A stretch of DNA of 64,000 nucleotides from an uncultured Pseudomonadota bacterium (lineage in GTDB: Bacteria > Myxococcota_A > UBA796 > SXON01): NCBI GenBank assembly GCA_903875225.1, contig CAIQVJ010000135.1, positions 1-64,000 on the forward strand. The letters run 5' to 3'. Below, in pieces: positions 17,853-26,947 of the stretch. The position numbers and the translations under genes are program-made. Position 1 is the stretch's first letter. Each line of letters opens with the position of its first letter. A model generated the notes under the pieces. The model saw nothing but the letters and a program-made list of their open reading frames with translations, did not search any database and was not told the origin of the DNA.

Positions 17853-19463
17853 ATGCGCGCCCTGCCCTCCTCCTGGGACCCCCGGAGCACTGACGCCGCA
17901 CCCTTCCGGGCGGCGCACGAAAAGAACCTGGCTGAGCTTCGGGCCGCGCTCCACGAGGCGGCCTTCGTGCGCTCGGAGAAAGCGCTCGCCCGCCACCGGG
18001 AGCAGAACAAGCTCACGGCCCAGGAGCGCATCTCTCGCCTGCTCGACCCGAACACGCCGTTCCTCGAGATCGGCGCGCTTGCTGCGCGCGGACTGTACGA
18101 AGGCGGCGTGCACAAGGCCGGGAGCGTGGCGGGTGTCGGCGTGATCGAAGGCCGCACCTGTGTCGTCCAGGCAAACGACGCCATGGTGAAGGGCGGCACC
18201 ATCTACCCGATGGGCGTGAAGAAGGCGCTGCGCCTGCAGGCCATCGCGATGGAGAACCGGCTGCCCTTCATCTCGCTGGTCGACTCCGGCGGGGCGTACC
18301 TTCCGCTCCAGAGCGAGGTCTTTCCGGATCTCGACGATGGCGGCCGCATCTTCTACAACCAGGCGCAGATGTCCAAGATGGGCATTCCGCAACTCTGCGC
18401 CGTCATGGGGTTGTGTACCGCGGGGGCGGCCTACATCCCGGCCATGAGTGACGAGGTCGTCCACGTGCGCGGCACGGGCGCGATCTTCCTCGCCGGGCCG
18501 CCGCTCGTCCGCGCAGCCACGGGTGAGGAGGTGACCACCGAGGACCTCGGCGGCGCGGTCATGCACACCCACGTCTCGGGAGTCAGCGACTACATCGCCG
18601 AAGATGACAGCGACGCGATCGAGATCCTGCGCCGCCGGGTCGCGTGCCTGCCCAACCGCGGGGTGCCCCCCTCCCGCGCCGCGCGCCCGCCTGTCTACGA
18701 CCCGCAGGAGCTCTACAGCATCGTGCCGCCCGAACCGCACGTTCCATACGACATCCGCGAGGTCATCGCCCGCATCGTGGACGCCAGCGAGTTCGAGGAG
18801 TTCAAGCCGAACTACGGGACCACGCTGGTGACCGGTTGGGCCTGGATCCACGGGTATCTGGTCGGGATCCTCGCGAACAACGGGCCGATCTTCAGCGAGT
18901 GCGCGCTCAAGGCCACGCATTTCATCGAGCTCTGCGACAAGCGGGGGATCCCGCTCGTATTCCTGCAGAACGTGGGGGGGTTCATCGTCGGCAAGGCCTA
19001 TGAGCGCGGCGGGATCACCAAGCACGGCCAGCAGATGGTCGCGGCGGTCTCCACGTGCACGGTGCCCAAATTCACGATCCTCGTGGGCGGCAGCTTCGGG
19101 GCTGGGAACTACGCGATGTGCGGGCGGGCCTATTCCCCGCGCTTCCTCTGGATGTGGCCGAACGCGCAGATCTCGGTGATGGGCGGCGAGCAGGCCGCTC
19201 GCGTGCTCATCGACGTGCAGAACGCCCAGCGGCAGCGACTGGGCCTCGGGCCGATCTCCGTCGAGGAGGAGCAGATGATCCTCCAACCGGTGCGCGAGAA
19301 CACGCGCGCCGAGGGGAACGCGCTCCACTCCACCGCCAACCTCTGGGATGACGGGATCATCGAACCGCACCGCACACGCGACGTGCTCGGGCTCTCCCTG
19401 GCGGCGGCATTGCACGCGCCGCTGCGGGACGGCCCCGAGGGCTTCGGGATCTTCCGCACATGA
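17853..19463 (+). CDS. acyl-CoA carboxylase carboxyltransferase (beta) subunit
   Basis: This 536-residue protein moves carboxyl from carboxybiotin to an acyl-CoA. It has the two crotonase-like halves of this family. The N half carries SLVDSGGAYLPLQSEVFPD, GRIFYNQAQMSKMGIPQ and AGAAYIPAMSDE; the C half carries FLQNVGGFIVGKAYERGGITKHG and VGGSFGAGNYAMCGRAYSPRFLWMWPNAQISVMGGEQAA. The GRIFYNQA and YAMCGRAY signatures are typical of methylcrotonyl-CoA carboxylase beta, so leucine breakdown is the best guess; geranyl- or propionyl-CoA carboxylase are alternatives. The partner biotin carboxylase subunit is not adjacent. Confidence 0.92.
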   Translation: MRALPSSWDPRSTDAAPFRAAHEKNLAELRAALHEAAFVRSEKALARHREQNKLTAQERISRLLDPNTPFLEIGALAARGLYEGGVHKAGSVAGVGVIEGRTCVVQANDAMVKGGTIYPMGVKKALRLQAIAMENRLPFISLVDSGGAYLPLQSEVFPDLDDGGRIFYNQAQMSKMGIPQLCAVMGLCTAGAAYIPAMSDEVVHVRGTGAIFLAGPPLVRAATGEEVTTEDLGGAVMHTHVSGVSDYIAEDDSDAIEILRRRVACLPNRGVPPSRAARPPVYDPQELYSIVPPEPHVPYDIREVIARIVDASEFEEFKPNYGTTLVTGWAWIHGYLVGILANNGPIFSECALKATHFIELCDKRGIPLVFLQNVGGFIVGKAYERGGITKHGQQMVAAVSTCTVPKFTILVGGSFGAGNYAMCGRAYSPRFLWMWPNAQISVMGGEQAARVLIDVQNAQRQRLGLGPISVEEEQMILQPVRENTRAEGNALHSTANLWDDGIIEPHRTRDVLGLSLAAALHAPLRDGPEGFGIFRT

Positions 19464-19843
19464 GCGTCGAACCGGTCCCGCGCGGGACGAGAGCAAACCC
19501 CAGCAAGCGCCGGCCGACCAGCAGGATCCCCTACCTGTTGGCGGTGCTCGTGATCCTCGCGGCGACTGCTGCGGTCTACTGGCTGCGTCCGGGCCCGCCC
19601 CCGCCGCCGAACCTCGCGGTCGTCTATTCGGAGATCGCGCCCTTCGACCGCCTGGAGTCCGTCGGTACCCCCGGCTGGGTGGGCGTGTTCGCGCCGGGGG
19701 CGCCCACCGACCCGAAGGCCCTCGACACCGTCTGCAAGAAGCTCACCGAAGCGCTCCACCCGGGGCCCGGCCAGGACATCACGCTGTTGGGCAGCGAGGG
19801 CGTCGGGGTCCGCACGTGCGGCGACGACCCCGCACGAAAATAG
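19460..19843 (+). CDS. single-pass membrane protein of unknown function
   Basis: This 127-residue protein has a basic N-terminus, one transmembrane helix (about 24-43), a Pro-rich turn and a small outer domain with two cysteines (VCKK and RTCG). Its ATG overlaps the TGA of the carboxyltransferase gene (ATGA), so the two are translationally coupled. No family is recognised. Confidence 0.7.
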   Translation: MSVEPVPRGTRANPSKRRPTSRIPYLLAVLVILAATAAVYWLRPGPPPPPNLAVVYSEIAPFDRLESVGTPGWVGVFAPGAPTDPKALDTVCKKLTEALHPGPGQDITLLGSEGVGVRTCGDDPARK

Positions 19844-19879
19844 GGTCGCTCACCCGCTCCGTCAGGACTCGTCCGCCTG

Positions 19880-20335
19880 TCAGAACTCGTTGGGGTAGAG
19901 GTCGTTGAAGTAGCCGGCCGAGGTCGCGGTCGGCACGTAGTAGCGGATGATGGCGGAGGTGTTGTTGTCGTCGATGTCGCAGTAGGCGTCCAGCCGGGAC
20001 CATGTGCCCGAGCCGAACGTGGTGGCGATGTACGTGCAGCGGACCTTGCCGTCGGGCCTCCACCCGATCGTGACCCAGCCGGCCATCCCGGCGTTGAAGG
20101 TCTTGGCTTTCTTGTCCAGGGCCAGTCCCGGGTTCGAGGCTGCGTCCACCCACGCGTCGTGCGCCACGAAGTAGGCCACCTCGGAGTCCGATATCCCGCG
20201 CAGGTTCGTCGGCGCCTCGGCCCGCTTGGCCCGGTACTGCATGGTGGTGTACGAAGGGATGGCGATGGCGGCGAGGATGCCAATGATCGCCACCACGATC
20301 ATCAGTTCGACAAGACTGAAACCGGAGCGCGTCAT
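19880..20335 (-). CDS. type IV pilin-like protein
   Basis: This 151-residue protein has a very short leader and the prepilin cleavage motif SG/FSLVELMIVVAIIGILAAIAIP, with Phe1 and Glu5 of the mature protein conserved. The N-terminal helix is followed by a globular head with two cysteines (VRCTY and AYCDID) that could form the usual C-terminal disulfide. It could be a major pilin of the PilA type or a minor or pseudopilin. No pilus assembly gene is in the window, so the choice is open. An AT-rich stretch (20386-20397) upstream, containing TACTTT on this strand, is a plausible promoter. Confidence 0.88.
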   Translation of the reverse strand: MTRSGFSLVELMIVVAIIGILAAIAIPSYTTMQYRAKRAEAPTNLRGISDSEVAYFVAHDAWVDAASNPGLALDKKAKTFNAGMAGWVTIGWRPDGKVRCTYIATTFGSGTWSRLDAYCDIDDNNTSAIIRYYVPTATSAGYFNDLYPNEF

Positions 20336-20393
20336 CGCTACTGTTTCGCCCGGAAAAGCCGCCTGCGCAAGAGCCCGGCAAAAGTATTTTGAC

Positions 20394-21629
20394 CTACCAG
20401 TTCCAGAACCCGTTCGCCCAGGTGGCGGTCGCGGGGCTGGAGACCGGGGGGTGCGGCGCGACCCACTCGGTCTGACGGCCTGTGTACCCCTGGGTCACGA
20501 GGCTGCCTACAGCGTCGGCGTGGTTGTAGACGTTGTCGATCTGCGCACGCAGATCGGCCACATCGGCATCGGTGAGGTACCCGGAGGTGGTGGCCTTGTA
20601 GAACTGCACGGTCACCCGGACGGGGAACCGGGTGTCGCGCTCGATCGAGAGGTTGTCGAACTCGCGGAACGGGCCCTCGGCCCGGCCGTAGCTCACGACA
20701 GCCTGCTCGATGTCCGACCGCCTCGGACCCGCCTCGGACTTGCTGGCCGCAGAGGGCGCTGCCATCTCCATGTCATCGGCCATGCCGCCGGACCCGTAGT
20801 ACCCGTAGCTGGGCGGTGCGACCTGCTTGAGGGGAATCTGGATGAGCAGCACGGCATCTGCACCCCGGCTCTCATCCTGGGTGTACACGTTTCCGTCGTC
20901 TCCGCCGTGGGCCTGCCAGTCGGAGACACGCTCGGCCACAAAGGGCGCGCGCTCTCCCCGCGTATTGAAGAACAGGGGCTGCGACATGTAGCCGCCGTCG
21001 TTCTCGATCACCTGCATGCTCGTGCCCTGGCGTGTGGCGACGATCGCGAGCACAGCAGGGTTTCCGGGGTACGACTGGTAGTTGTAGAGCACGGGCGTGA
21101 ACGTCGCCTCGCCTTCCCGCGGAACGGGGAGCAGGCAGGCCTGGGCGCTCACGAGCACCTCACTGTCCCTCGACGACCACAGGCTCGAGTGTCCGCCTGC
21201 CCACGACGCGGGGTTCGTCATGAACGCCCGGGGGTTCTGCAGGATCGTCGAGAGCGCGACGGGGTAGATCGGTCCGCCGTTCTGGTTGCCCACGTTCAGG
21301 TAGAACCTTGCGGATTGCACATCGGCGGTCTTGTCCGTGAAGTTGTCGAAGCGGATCACCGGCATGGGGTGGAGCGCGCCGTACGCATCCCGAACCCCGA
21401 TGGTCATGTCGGAGATGTTGGGCCCAACCGCGGAGCCCTTGTAGCGACCCGTGTCCTCCCAGGTGACGTTGAGGAGGTTCAAGCCGTGACGCTGTACGAT
21501 CGACTGCGCGTCGCCCTGGTTCACGAGCTGTTCGACGCGGGAGATGGCGCCGTTGAACATGTCGGTGGTCGACCAGGCATGCGCGGGAGTGGAGAGGGCG
21601 GCGAGAAGGAGAAGGGTGGGGGAGGTCAT
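20394..21629 (-). CDS. secreted protein of unknown function
   Basis: This 411-residue protein has a signal peptide (MTSPTLLLLAALSTPAHA). The mature part reads as mostly beta strand, with Tyr/Gly-rich patches (SYGYYGSGG) and a WSTTDMFNGAISRVEQL helix at the start. The C-terminus WANGFWNW is aromatic-rich. No family is recognised. GGAG sits 6 nt before the ATG. The gene follows two others on the same strand. Confidence 0.76.
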   Translation of the reverse strand: MTSPTLLLLAALSTPAHAWSTTDMFNGAISRVEQLVNQGDAQSIVQRHGLNLLNVTWEDTGRYKGSAVGPNISDMTIGVRDAYGALHPMPVIRFDNFTDKTADVQSARFYLNVGNQNGGPIYPVALSTILQNPRAFMTNPASWAGGHSSLWSSRDSEVLVSAQACLLPVPREGEATFTPVLYNYQSYPGNPAVLAIVATRQGTSMQVIENDGGYMSQPLFFNTRGERAPFVAERVSDWQAHGGDDGNVYTQDESRGADAVLLIQIPLKQVAPPSYGYYGSGGMADDMEMAAPSAASKSEAGPRRSDIEQAVVSYGRAEGPFREFDNLSIERDTRFPVRVTVQFYKATTSGYLTDADVADLRAQIDNVYNHADAVGSLVTQGYTGRQTEWVAPHPPVSSPATATWANGFWNW

Positions 21630-21679
21630 CGGGTGCTCCGTTGGGGTTCGCACGCACAACGCCGGGCCGCAGCCCCGCC

Positions 21680-22834
21680 TTACACCGCTGCGACGTCGCC
21701 CTTCCGATTCCCTCCCCACTTCCCGATCTGGCGCACGAGATCCGCCGGGTTGCCCGTGAGCAGGTTCAGCTGGGCGAAGTCCCCGCGCTTCACCTCCAGC
21801 GTGAGCCCCGGCTTCTCGCCCTCGCGCCCTGCCTGATCCTTCTGGGGAACGTAGCCGTGCAGTGTCGCTCGCTGCGTCATCGGCAGGGCCCGAAAAAGCT
21901 CGTGAACGAGCCGGAGCGCGAGAGCGCAGCACACATCGTCGTACAGCGCGCCTCGCTCGGCCCGCTCGAGCTTCTTGCGCGCGAGCCGTCCGCTGTGGGT
22001 GATCGAGGTCGTCTCCTCGGGCATGTCGTCGAGCTCCGGCAGGACGAGCTCCACGGTCGCGTTCTCGAAGCCGTCGAAGTCGAGATCGAGCACGACCGGA
22101 AGCGGGAACGCCTGGGTCCGGAGTTGGTGCTCCAGGAGATCCCCGAGGGGTGCAGGGCTTCGGGTGCCAAAGCTCTCGCGCAGGCGCCCCCGGAGGTCCT
22201 CCTCGGCGAGTCGCGCGAGCCGCCGCGCCTCCTCCGAGGCCGCGTGGGCCGCCGCCGCCCGCACCTGCTCCTCCGCGTGCTCCGCCTTGAGCTTCGCACC
22301 GAGGCGCGCCGCGTACCCGGGCCGGGCGCGCGTCTGCCGAAGCGCCATGGGGCCCGCGAGGAGCAACACGGCGGCGCTGCCGAGCAGCGTCCATGCGCCG
22401 TTCAGCATCAGGACCGCCGCTGGCAGGCCGATCCCCGCCATCAACGCCCACCCGACCAGCGGGAACGCGAGTGTTGCACGCTCTGCAAGCAGCCCCGGTT
22501 GCTCCACATGTTCACTGGGCTGAAAGGGCACTGGCGCGTAGGGCCCGAGCTTCTCGACGAACTTGTAGAAGTCGAACGCCTCCCGAGTGCGATCCTTGAG
22601 GATCTGGCTCAACGCCTGCATCTCCCGGGTCGCGGCGGCGTGCTCGGCGCTGGGGTCGAACCCGCCCTCCTGGCGAACCCGTGCGCGGGTTGCCTCGGCC
22701 TCGGCGAGGTGCCTGGCCCGCAACTCTCGCAGCAGTGCCCGGCCACGACCACCCACGCTTACCCGCAGCGCACCTGCGGCCGGCACCACGTCGCCGCGGT
22801 CGAGTCGAATGACCCGATGTGCCTTCGCCCCCAT
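21680..22834 (-). CDS. membrane protein of unknown function with coiled-coil region
   Basis: This 384-residue protein has a soluble N-terminal region (1-110), a two-helix membrane hairpin (about 125-170), an Ala/Glu/Arg-rich coiled coil (about 180-225) and a C-terminal soluble domain. The last contains VVLDLDFDGFENATVELVLPEL and SGRLARKKLERAERGALYDD followed by a helical ALALRLVHELF stretch. I do not recognise the family. The ATG overlaps the stop of the preceding gene (TGATG), so the pair is coupled. Confidence 0.74.
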   Translation of the reverse strand: MGAKAHRVIRLDRGDVVPAAGALRVSVGGRGRALLRELRARHLAEAEATRARVRQEGGFDPSAEHAAATREMQALSQILKDRTREAFDFYKFVEKLGPYAPVPFQPSEHVEQPGLLAERATLAFPLVGWALMAGIGLPAAVLMLNGAWTLLGSAAVLLLAGPMALRQTRARPGYAARLGAKLKAEHAEEQVRAAAAHAASEEARRLARLAEEDLRGRLRESFGTRSPAPLGDLLEHQLRTQAFPLPVVLDLDFDGFENATVELVLPELDDMPEETTSITHSGRLARKKLERAERGALYDDVCCALALRLVHELFRALPMTQRATLHGYVPQKDQAGREGEKPGLTLEVKRGDFAQLNLLTGNPADLVRQIGKWGGNRKGDVAAV

Positions 22835-23097
22835 CAAACCTCCCGCGGTCCGATGCTTCTCTGGCGCGCGACGAACACCAGCATCGAATAGACGCCTGTG
22901 AACAGGGCGATCCGGGCAGCGTCTGCATCGAGCCACTCCCACGGGATCTGCCACCCCTTGCGGGACCCCGGCGGGGCATCCACCCGGCACGGCTGATCCC
23001 ACGGGATGCACTGCTCTCCACATGGCTGGCTCTGGTGGCACGCCTTGGCGCTCGCGTGCCCGCAAAGCCCGATCCACAGCACGAACATGCCAACCAT
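22834..23097 (-). CDS. small Cys-rich membrane protein
   Basis: This 87-residue protein starts with a hydrophobic signal or anchor (MVGMFVLWIGLCGHASA). A cysteine cluster follows (KACHQSQPCGEQCIPWDQPC, spacing CX5CX3CX6C), then a Trp-rich stretch and a second hydrophobic segment (about 60-78). The cysteines suggest disulfides or metal in the periplasm. AGGAG lies 7 nt upstream of the ATG, and TAGTCT at 23117-23122 is a good -10 element. It is coupled to the next gene by TGATG. Confidence 0.7.
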   Translation of the reverse strand: MVGMFVLWIGLCGHASAKACHQSQPCGEQCIPWDQPCRVDAPPGSRKGWQIPWEWLDADAARIALFTGVYSMLVFVARQRSIGPREV

Positions 23098-23150
23098 CAC
23101 CAGACTCCTGACAGAGAGACTAACCCAGGTGAAGCGCCGGGTCTCGACGA

Positions 23151-24656
23151 CTATTTTGCGACGGGTGCAGCGGGCCCACCCACGAGCTTCGCGTCCACGG
23201 TGCGCGTCTCCACGGTCCATCCCCATGCCTTTGCCTGCTCGCCGATCGGACCCGCGAGCTTCTCGAGGTCGCAGACGATCACGAAGTGCAGCTGGTCAGG
23301 GCGGATCGCAGCCGTCCAGGCCGACTCTGCGGCAGCGGCATCCACGGCGCGCACCTTCGCATCGTAGGCCGAAATCCAATCCGCCGGGAGCCCGTAGGTC
23401 CAGACATTCTCGAGCTGCCCGAGCAGGTAGCCCGGCTGTTCGAACTTGAGCGGCCGTGCCATCAGCATGCCGCCCTGCGCATTCTTCACTTCCACGTCCG
23501 TGACCGGGTGGTCGACGGCGGGGCCCCGGAGCTCCTTCACGAGCTCGACCAGCGCGGGGACGGTCTTGTCTGCGAACACCGGCGCGGAGGTCTGGAACTG
23601 CGCCCCCGCCAGGTCGTACCCCACGGAGCTGCGAGCGCCGTAGGTATAACCCTTGTCCTCGCGAAGGTTCAGGTTGATGCGGGACATGAACTGCCCACCC
23701 ACGCTGAAGTTCGCGACGCTCAACGGGAAGAAGCCCGGGTCCGAGGGCTTGCCGACGTAGCCCATGCCGACGATGACGGACTGGGTCGCCCCGGGCTTGT
23801 CCACGAGGGTGATCATCGACGTCTTCGGCGCCACAGGCGGGCTCACCACCGGCATCTTGCTCGCGGAGCTGGCCGCCTTCCAGCTGCCGAAGCGCGCCTC
23901 GAGCATCGGCAACGCCTCGGCGAGGGTGACGTCGCCCCCCACGAAGATCGCGGCGTGCTGGGGAACCAGGAACTTCTGCCGCCACCCACGCATGTCCTTC
24001 GGCGTGATGTGCGCGAGCGTCTTCTCGTCGAGCTTGCGGCCCTTGTACGCCTCCCCGTACACCACCTTGTCGAGCACCCAGCCGGCGGTGGAGGCCGGAT
24101 CGGAGCGTCGCGCCTTCACTGCGTCGACCATCCGCTTCGACATCAGCGACCACTCCGTCGGATCGAACTTCGGCGTGAGGACGAGGTCCTTCAGCCGGTC
24201 GAGGGAGGGCCCCAGGTTGCGCTTGAGCGTCGAGAGCTCCGCGGTGGCGTTCTCCGCGCCCGCGCTGATGGTCAGGGCCGTCCCGAGGCGGCGCAGCTCC
24301 TTGTCCCAGGCCTCGGCATCGTAGCTGCCGGCGCCCTGGTTCATCATCGCGGCGGCCATCGACGCGAGGCCCTCCTTTCCAACCGGGTCGGTCAGGGCCA
24401 CGTCGCGGAAGGTCAGGCGCACGGTCACCAGCGGGACCTCGTGGTTCTCCACCACGTAGACGACCATGCCGTTCGAGAGGCTGGCGATCTTCGCGTCGGG
24501 GAGCGTGAACGTGCGGGGCTCCGCGGGTCCAGGGGGCGCCAGCCGCGTGGGCAGGAGCGCAGGAACGACGGGCGCTGGAGCGGCCTCGACGACCGGGGGT
24601 GGCGGCGCGTGGTGACAGCCGAGGAGCGCGAGGAGGAGAGGGATCGAGGGGCGCAT
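23151..24656 (-). CDS. M16-family peptidase homologue lacking the zinc motif
   Basis: This 501-residue lipoprotein-type protein (LLLALLGC) has the M16 insulinase/pitrilysin fold: SLSNGMVVYVVENHEVPLVTVRLTF at the start of the first half and a second half with GGQFMSRINLNLREDKGYTYGARS. At the position of the HxxEH zinc site it reads KEGLASMAAAMMNQG, with no zinc ligands, so it is the non-catalytic type. It follows the active M16 gene by 2 nt. By family knowledge the two would form a heterodimer, this one supplying the R/Y substrate-binding half. Confidence 0.9.
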   Translation of the reverse strand: MRPSIPLLLALLGCHHAPPPPVVEAAPAPVVPALLPTRLAPPGPAEPRTFTLPDAKIASLSNGMVVYVVENHEVPLVTVRLTFRDVALTDPVGKEGLASMAAAMMNQGAGSYDAEAWDKELRRLGTALTISAGAENATAELSTLKRNLGPSLDRLKDLVLTPKFDPTEWSLMSKRMVDAVKARRSDPASTAGWVLDKVVYGEAYKGRKLDEKTLAHITPKDMRGWRQKFLVPQHAAIFVGGDVTLAEALPMLEARFGSWKAASSASKMPVVSPPVAPKTSMITLVDKPGATQSVIVGMGYVGKPSDPGFFPLSVANFSVGGQFMSRINLNLREDKGYTYGARSSVGYDLAGAQFQTSAPVFADKTVPALVELVKELRGPAVDHPVTDVEVKNAQGGMLMARPLKFEQPGYLLGQLENVWTYGLPADWISAYDAKVRAVDAAAAESAWTAAIRPDQLHFVIVCDLEKLAGPIGEQAKAWGWTVETRTVDAKLVGGPAAPVAK

Positions 24657-24658
24657 GT

Positions 24659-26017
24659 CTACTTGCCCTCCTTCGCAGGCGTGGGTGTGGAGGGCGCGGG
24701 CACGGCCGCAGGCAGGAATTCGAGGATCACCCTGTTCTCCGCCGGCGCCCATCTACGCAGGGCGTCGGACACGGACTGCGCGGTCGCGGCGCGGTAGCGT
24801 GCGAGGTCCTTCGATAGGTACCCCGGGTCGCCCGTCAGGCCCTGGTACTGCGCGAGCAGGTCCGCCTTGCCGGCGATGCTCAGCAGGGCGCCGTAGAACT
24901 GGACCTCGAAGGCCGTCCGCGCGATGTCGGCATCGCCCTGATCGAAGCCGCTCTTTCGAACATCGGCGAGCACGCCGTCGATCGCGGCGACGAGCTCATC
25001 GGCACTGTGGCCGGTGGCGGCAGTCGCCTCGATCGTGAACATCCCGGCGAGCTGCTGGGACTGCTCGCTCACGTCCACGGACTGCGCGATCTGGCTGTCC
25101 CGCACCAGCTTCTTGTACAGCGGGGAGTCCTCGCCGTTCGAGAGCATGGAGGCCGCGAGATCCAGGTCGGCATCGCCCTCGGCGAACGCCCTGGGCCCGA
25201 TCCAGGTGATCCACACCTTGGGGAACGGCACGGTGACCTTCTCGACCTTCACCACCTTCGTACCGGTGAGCACGACAGGCTCGGCCACGGTGAGCTTCGG
25301 CTCGGGGCCGGCGGGAACGTCCCCAAAATACGTGTTGATCAGGGCCCGCGCGTTGGCCTCGTCGAAATCACCGACAACCGTGAGGGTAGCGTTGTTCGGA
25401 AGGTACCAGGTGCGAAAGAAGGCCTGGACGTCGCCCAGGGAGGCGGCTTCGAGGTCCTCGTGCTTGCCGATCGTGGCGTAGTGGTACGGGTGGCCTTCGG
25501 GCCACACGGACTCCAGCAGCCTGGGCCACGCCTCGCCATAGGGCGGCGCCTCGTAGCGCTGCCGCCGCTCATTGCGCACCACGTCCTGCTGGTTCTTGAA
25601 TTTCTCCTCGGTCATCGCCGGAAGCAGCCAGCCCATACGGTCGCTCTCCATGAAGAGCGCCAGCGCCAGGTAGTTGGAGGGTACGCCCTCGAAATAGACC
25701 GTGCGGTCGAGCGTGGTGTTGCCGTTCAGTTGGCCACCCAGCGCCTGGAACGGAGCGAAGTAGTCGTCGTCCGCATGTGCGCTGCCCTGAAACATCATGT
25801 GCTCGAACAGATGGGCGAAGCCCGTCTTTCCGGGCAGCTCGTCCTTGGAGCCCGCGGCGTACCGCACATGCACCTGCACGAACGGGATCGAGTCATCCTT
25901 CGCAAGGATCACCGTGAGCCCGTTGTCCAATGTGTAGGTCTGGAACGGGATCGTCGGATCGGGCGCGGGGGCGTCGGCCGCGAGGCCGACGGCGGAAAAC
26001 AACGCAAGGAACAGCAT
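24659..26017 (-). CDS. M16-family zinc metallopeptidase
   Basis: This 452-residue protein has a signal peptide (about 1-13) and the inverted zinc motif HxxEH at His69-Glu72-His73 (GFAHLFEHMMF). The downstream NERRQRYE region supplies the distal Glu. The second half keeps VSEQSQQLAGMF and other M16 C-domain strands. It should be a periplasmic or envelope peptidase degrading peptides. It is translated just ahead of its inactive partner. The ATG lacks a Shine-Dalgarno sequence and has TAGGCC 6 nt upstream. Confidence 0.92.
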   Translation of the reverse strand: MLFLALFSAVGLAADAPAPDPTIPFQTYTLDNGLTVILAKDDSIPFVQVHVRYAAGSKDELPGKTGFAHLFEHMMFQGSAHADDDYFAPFQALGGQLNGNTTLDRTVYFEGVPSNYLALALFMESDRMGWLLPAMTEEKFKNQQDVVRNERRQRYEAPPYGEAWPRLLESVWPEGHPYHYATIGKHEDLEAASLGDVQAFFRTWYLPNNATLTVVGDFDEANARALINTYFGDVPAGPEPKLTVAEPVVLTGTKVVKVEKVTVPFPKVWITWIGPRAFAEGDADLDLAASMLSNGEDSPLYKKLVRDSQIAQSVDVSEQSQQLAGMFTIEATAATGHSADELVAAIDGVLADVRKSGFDQGDADIARTAFEVQFYGALLSIAGKADLLAQYQGLTGDPGYLSKDLARYRAATAQSVSDALRRWAPAENRVILEFLPAAVPAPSTPTPAKEGK

Positions 26018-26023
26018 CCGCCG

Positions 26024-26029
26024 GGCCTA
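26024..26029 (-). promoter_or_regulatory. TAGGCC, candidate -10 element for the M16 operon
   Basis: The TA step is 12 nt before the ATG at 26017, with no Shine-Dalgarno sequence; the last base is C rather than T. Confidence 0.3.
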
Positions 26030-26087
26030 ACCGGTCTGCGCGGGGATCCCTACCCTCGATCGGAAGTTGACCGACCCGGCCGCCGCC

Positions 26088-26897
26088 CTACTGGGCGACC
26101 TGGATGATGTCACCGAGCCCGATGGACAGCGTCGGCGTATTCGTGACGATGGCCCGGCCATTGTCCCCGTACACGTTCTGCGTGAACGTGAACTTGGCAG
26201 AGAGCGCCTTGAATTTCACAGCCGCCGCCACGGTCCATGCGAACTCGTCGCCGAAGCCGATCGCGTTGGTCTTGCTCCAGTCTACGTGTCGGCTCTTGTC
26301 GCTGGTGAGCGAGGGCGCGATCCCGACGGCGATGTGGTACTTCTTCGGACCCACGATGACCTTGACCGGAACACTCGCCGTGAGCGCCGGGGCGATGGAC
26401 GTGCCGTCTGCGAACACATAGCCGTTGTAGGCGCCGACGAGGCCGAGCGTGGCACCCCAGTACTTCAACCGGGCGCCGGTCTCGTCACCCAGGTGCACGT
26501 CGTAGCCGGTCGTGCCACCGCCTACGTCGCTGGTGCCAGAGCCGCCCGCGTAGAGGTCCCCCGCCCACTTCTTGTGCCAGTACTTGAAGCCGGCGTCCAC
26601 GCCCACCACGCCGGACAGGTCCGAGCCGTTGATCTGGACCCCGCCGCCCGGCGATACGTAGGGCTTCACCTTCCAGGTTCCGATCTTGAAGGTCTTGAAG
26701 ATCTTCCCCTCGGAGTCGCTCACCCCGCTGCTCTTGGAATCGCTGGTCGAGCTGCTCTTCTTGTCGCCACTCTTCTTGTCGCTCGAACTGGGGCTCGCGG
26801 AGCCCATGGTCATGCCGTTCGAGGCGGCGAAGGTGTCCCCCGGGTCGGCGGCCCAGGCGGTTTGCAGGGGCAGGGCAAGGGCAAGCGCGAGCAGCAT
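26088..26897 (-). CDS. secreted, probable outer-membrane beta-barrel protein
   Basis: This 269-residue protein has a signal peptide (MLLALALALPLQTAWA). A Ser/Lys/Asp low-complexity region (about 33-62, SSSDKKSGDKKSSSTSDSKS) follows. The rest has alternating hydrophobic strands, with GAYNGYVFADG, PVKVIVGPKKYHIAVG and a terminal LGDIIQVAQ, as in small outer-membrane barrels. No family is recognised. The start has GAGG 6 nt upstream. Confidence 0.7.
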   Translation of the reverse strand: MLLALALALPLQTAWAADPGDTFAASNGMTMGSASPSSSDKKSGDKKSSSTSDSKSSGVSDSEGKIFKTFKIGTWKVKPYVSPGGGVQINGSDLSGVVGVDAGFKYWHKKWAGDLYAGGSGTSDVGGGTTGYDVHLGDETGARLKYWGATLGLVGAYNGYVFADGTSIAPALTASVPVKVIVGPKKYHIAVGIAPSLTSDKSRHVDWSKTNAIGFGDEFAWTVAAAVKFKALSAKFTFTQNVYGDNGRAIVTNTPTLSIGLGDIIQVAQ

Positions 26898-26947
26898 GAA
26901 GAACCTCGTTGGAGTGCGGGGGGCACATAACCCCCGCGCACTCCCGA

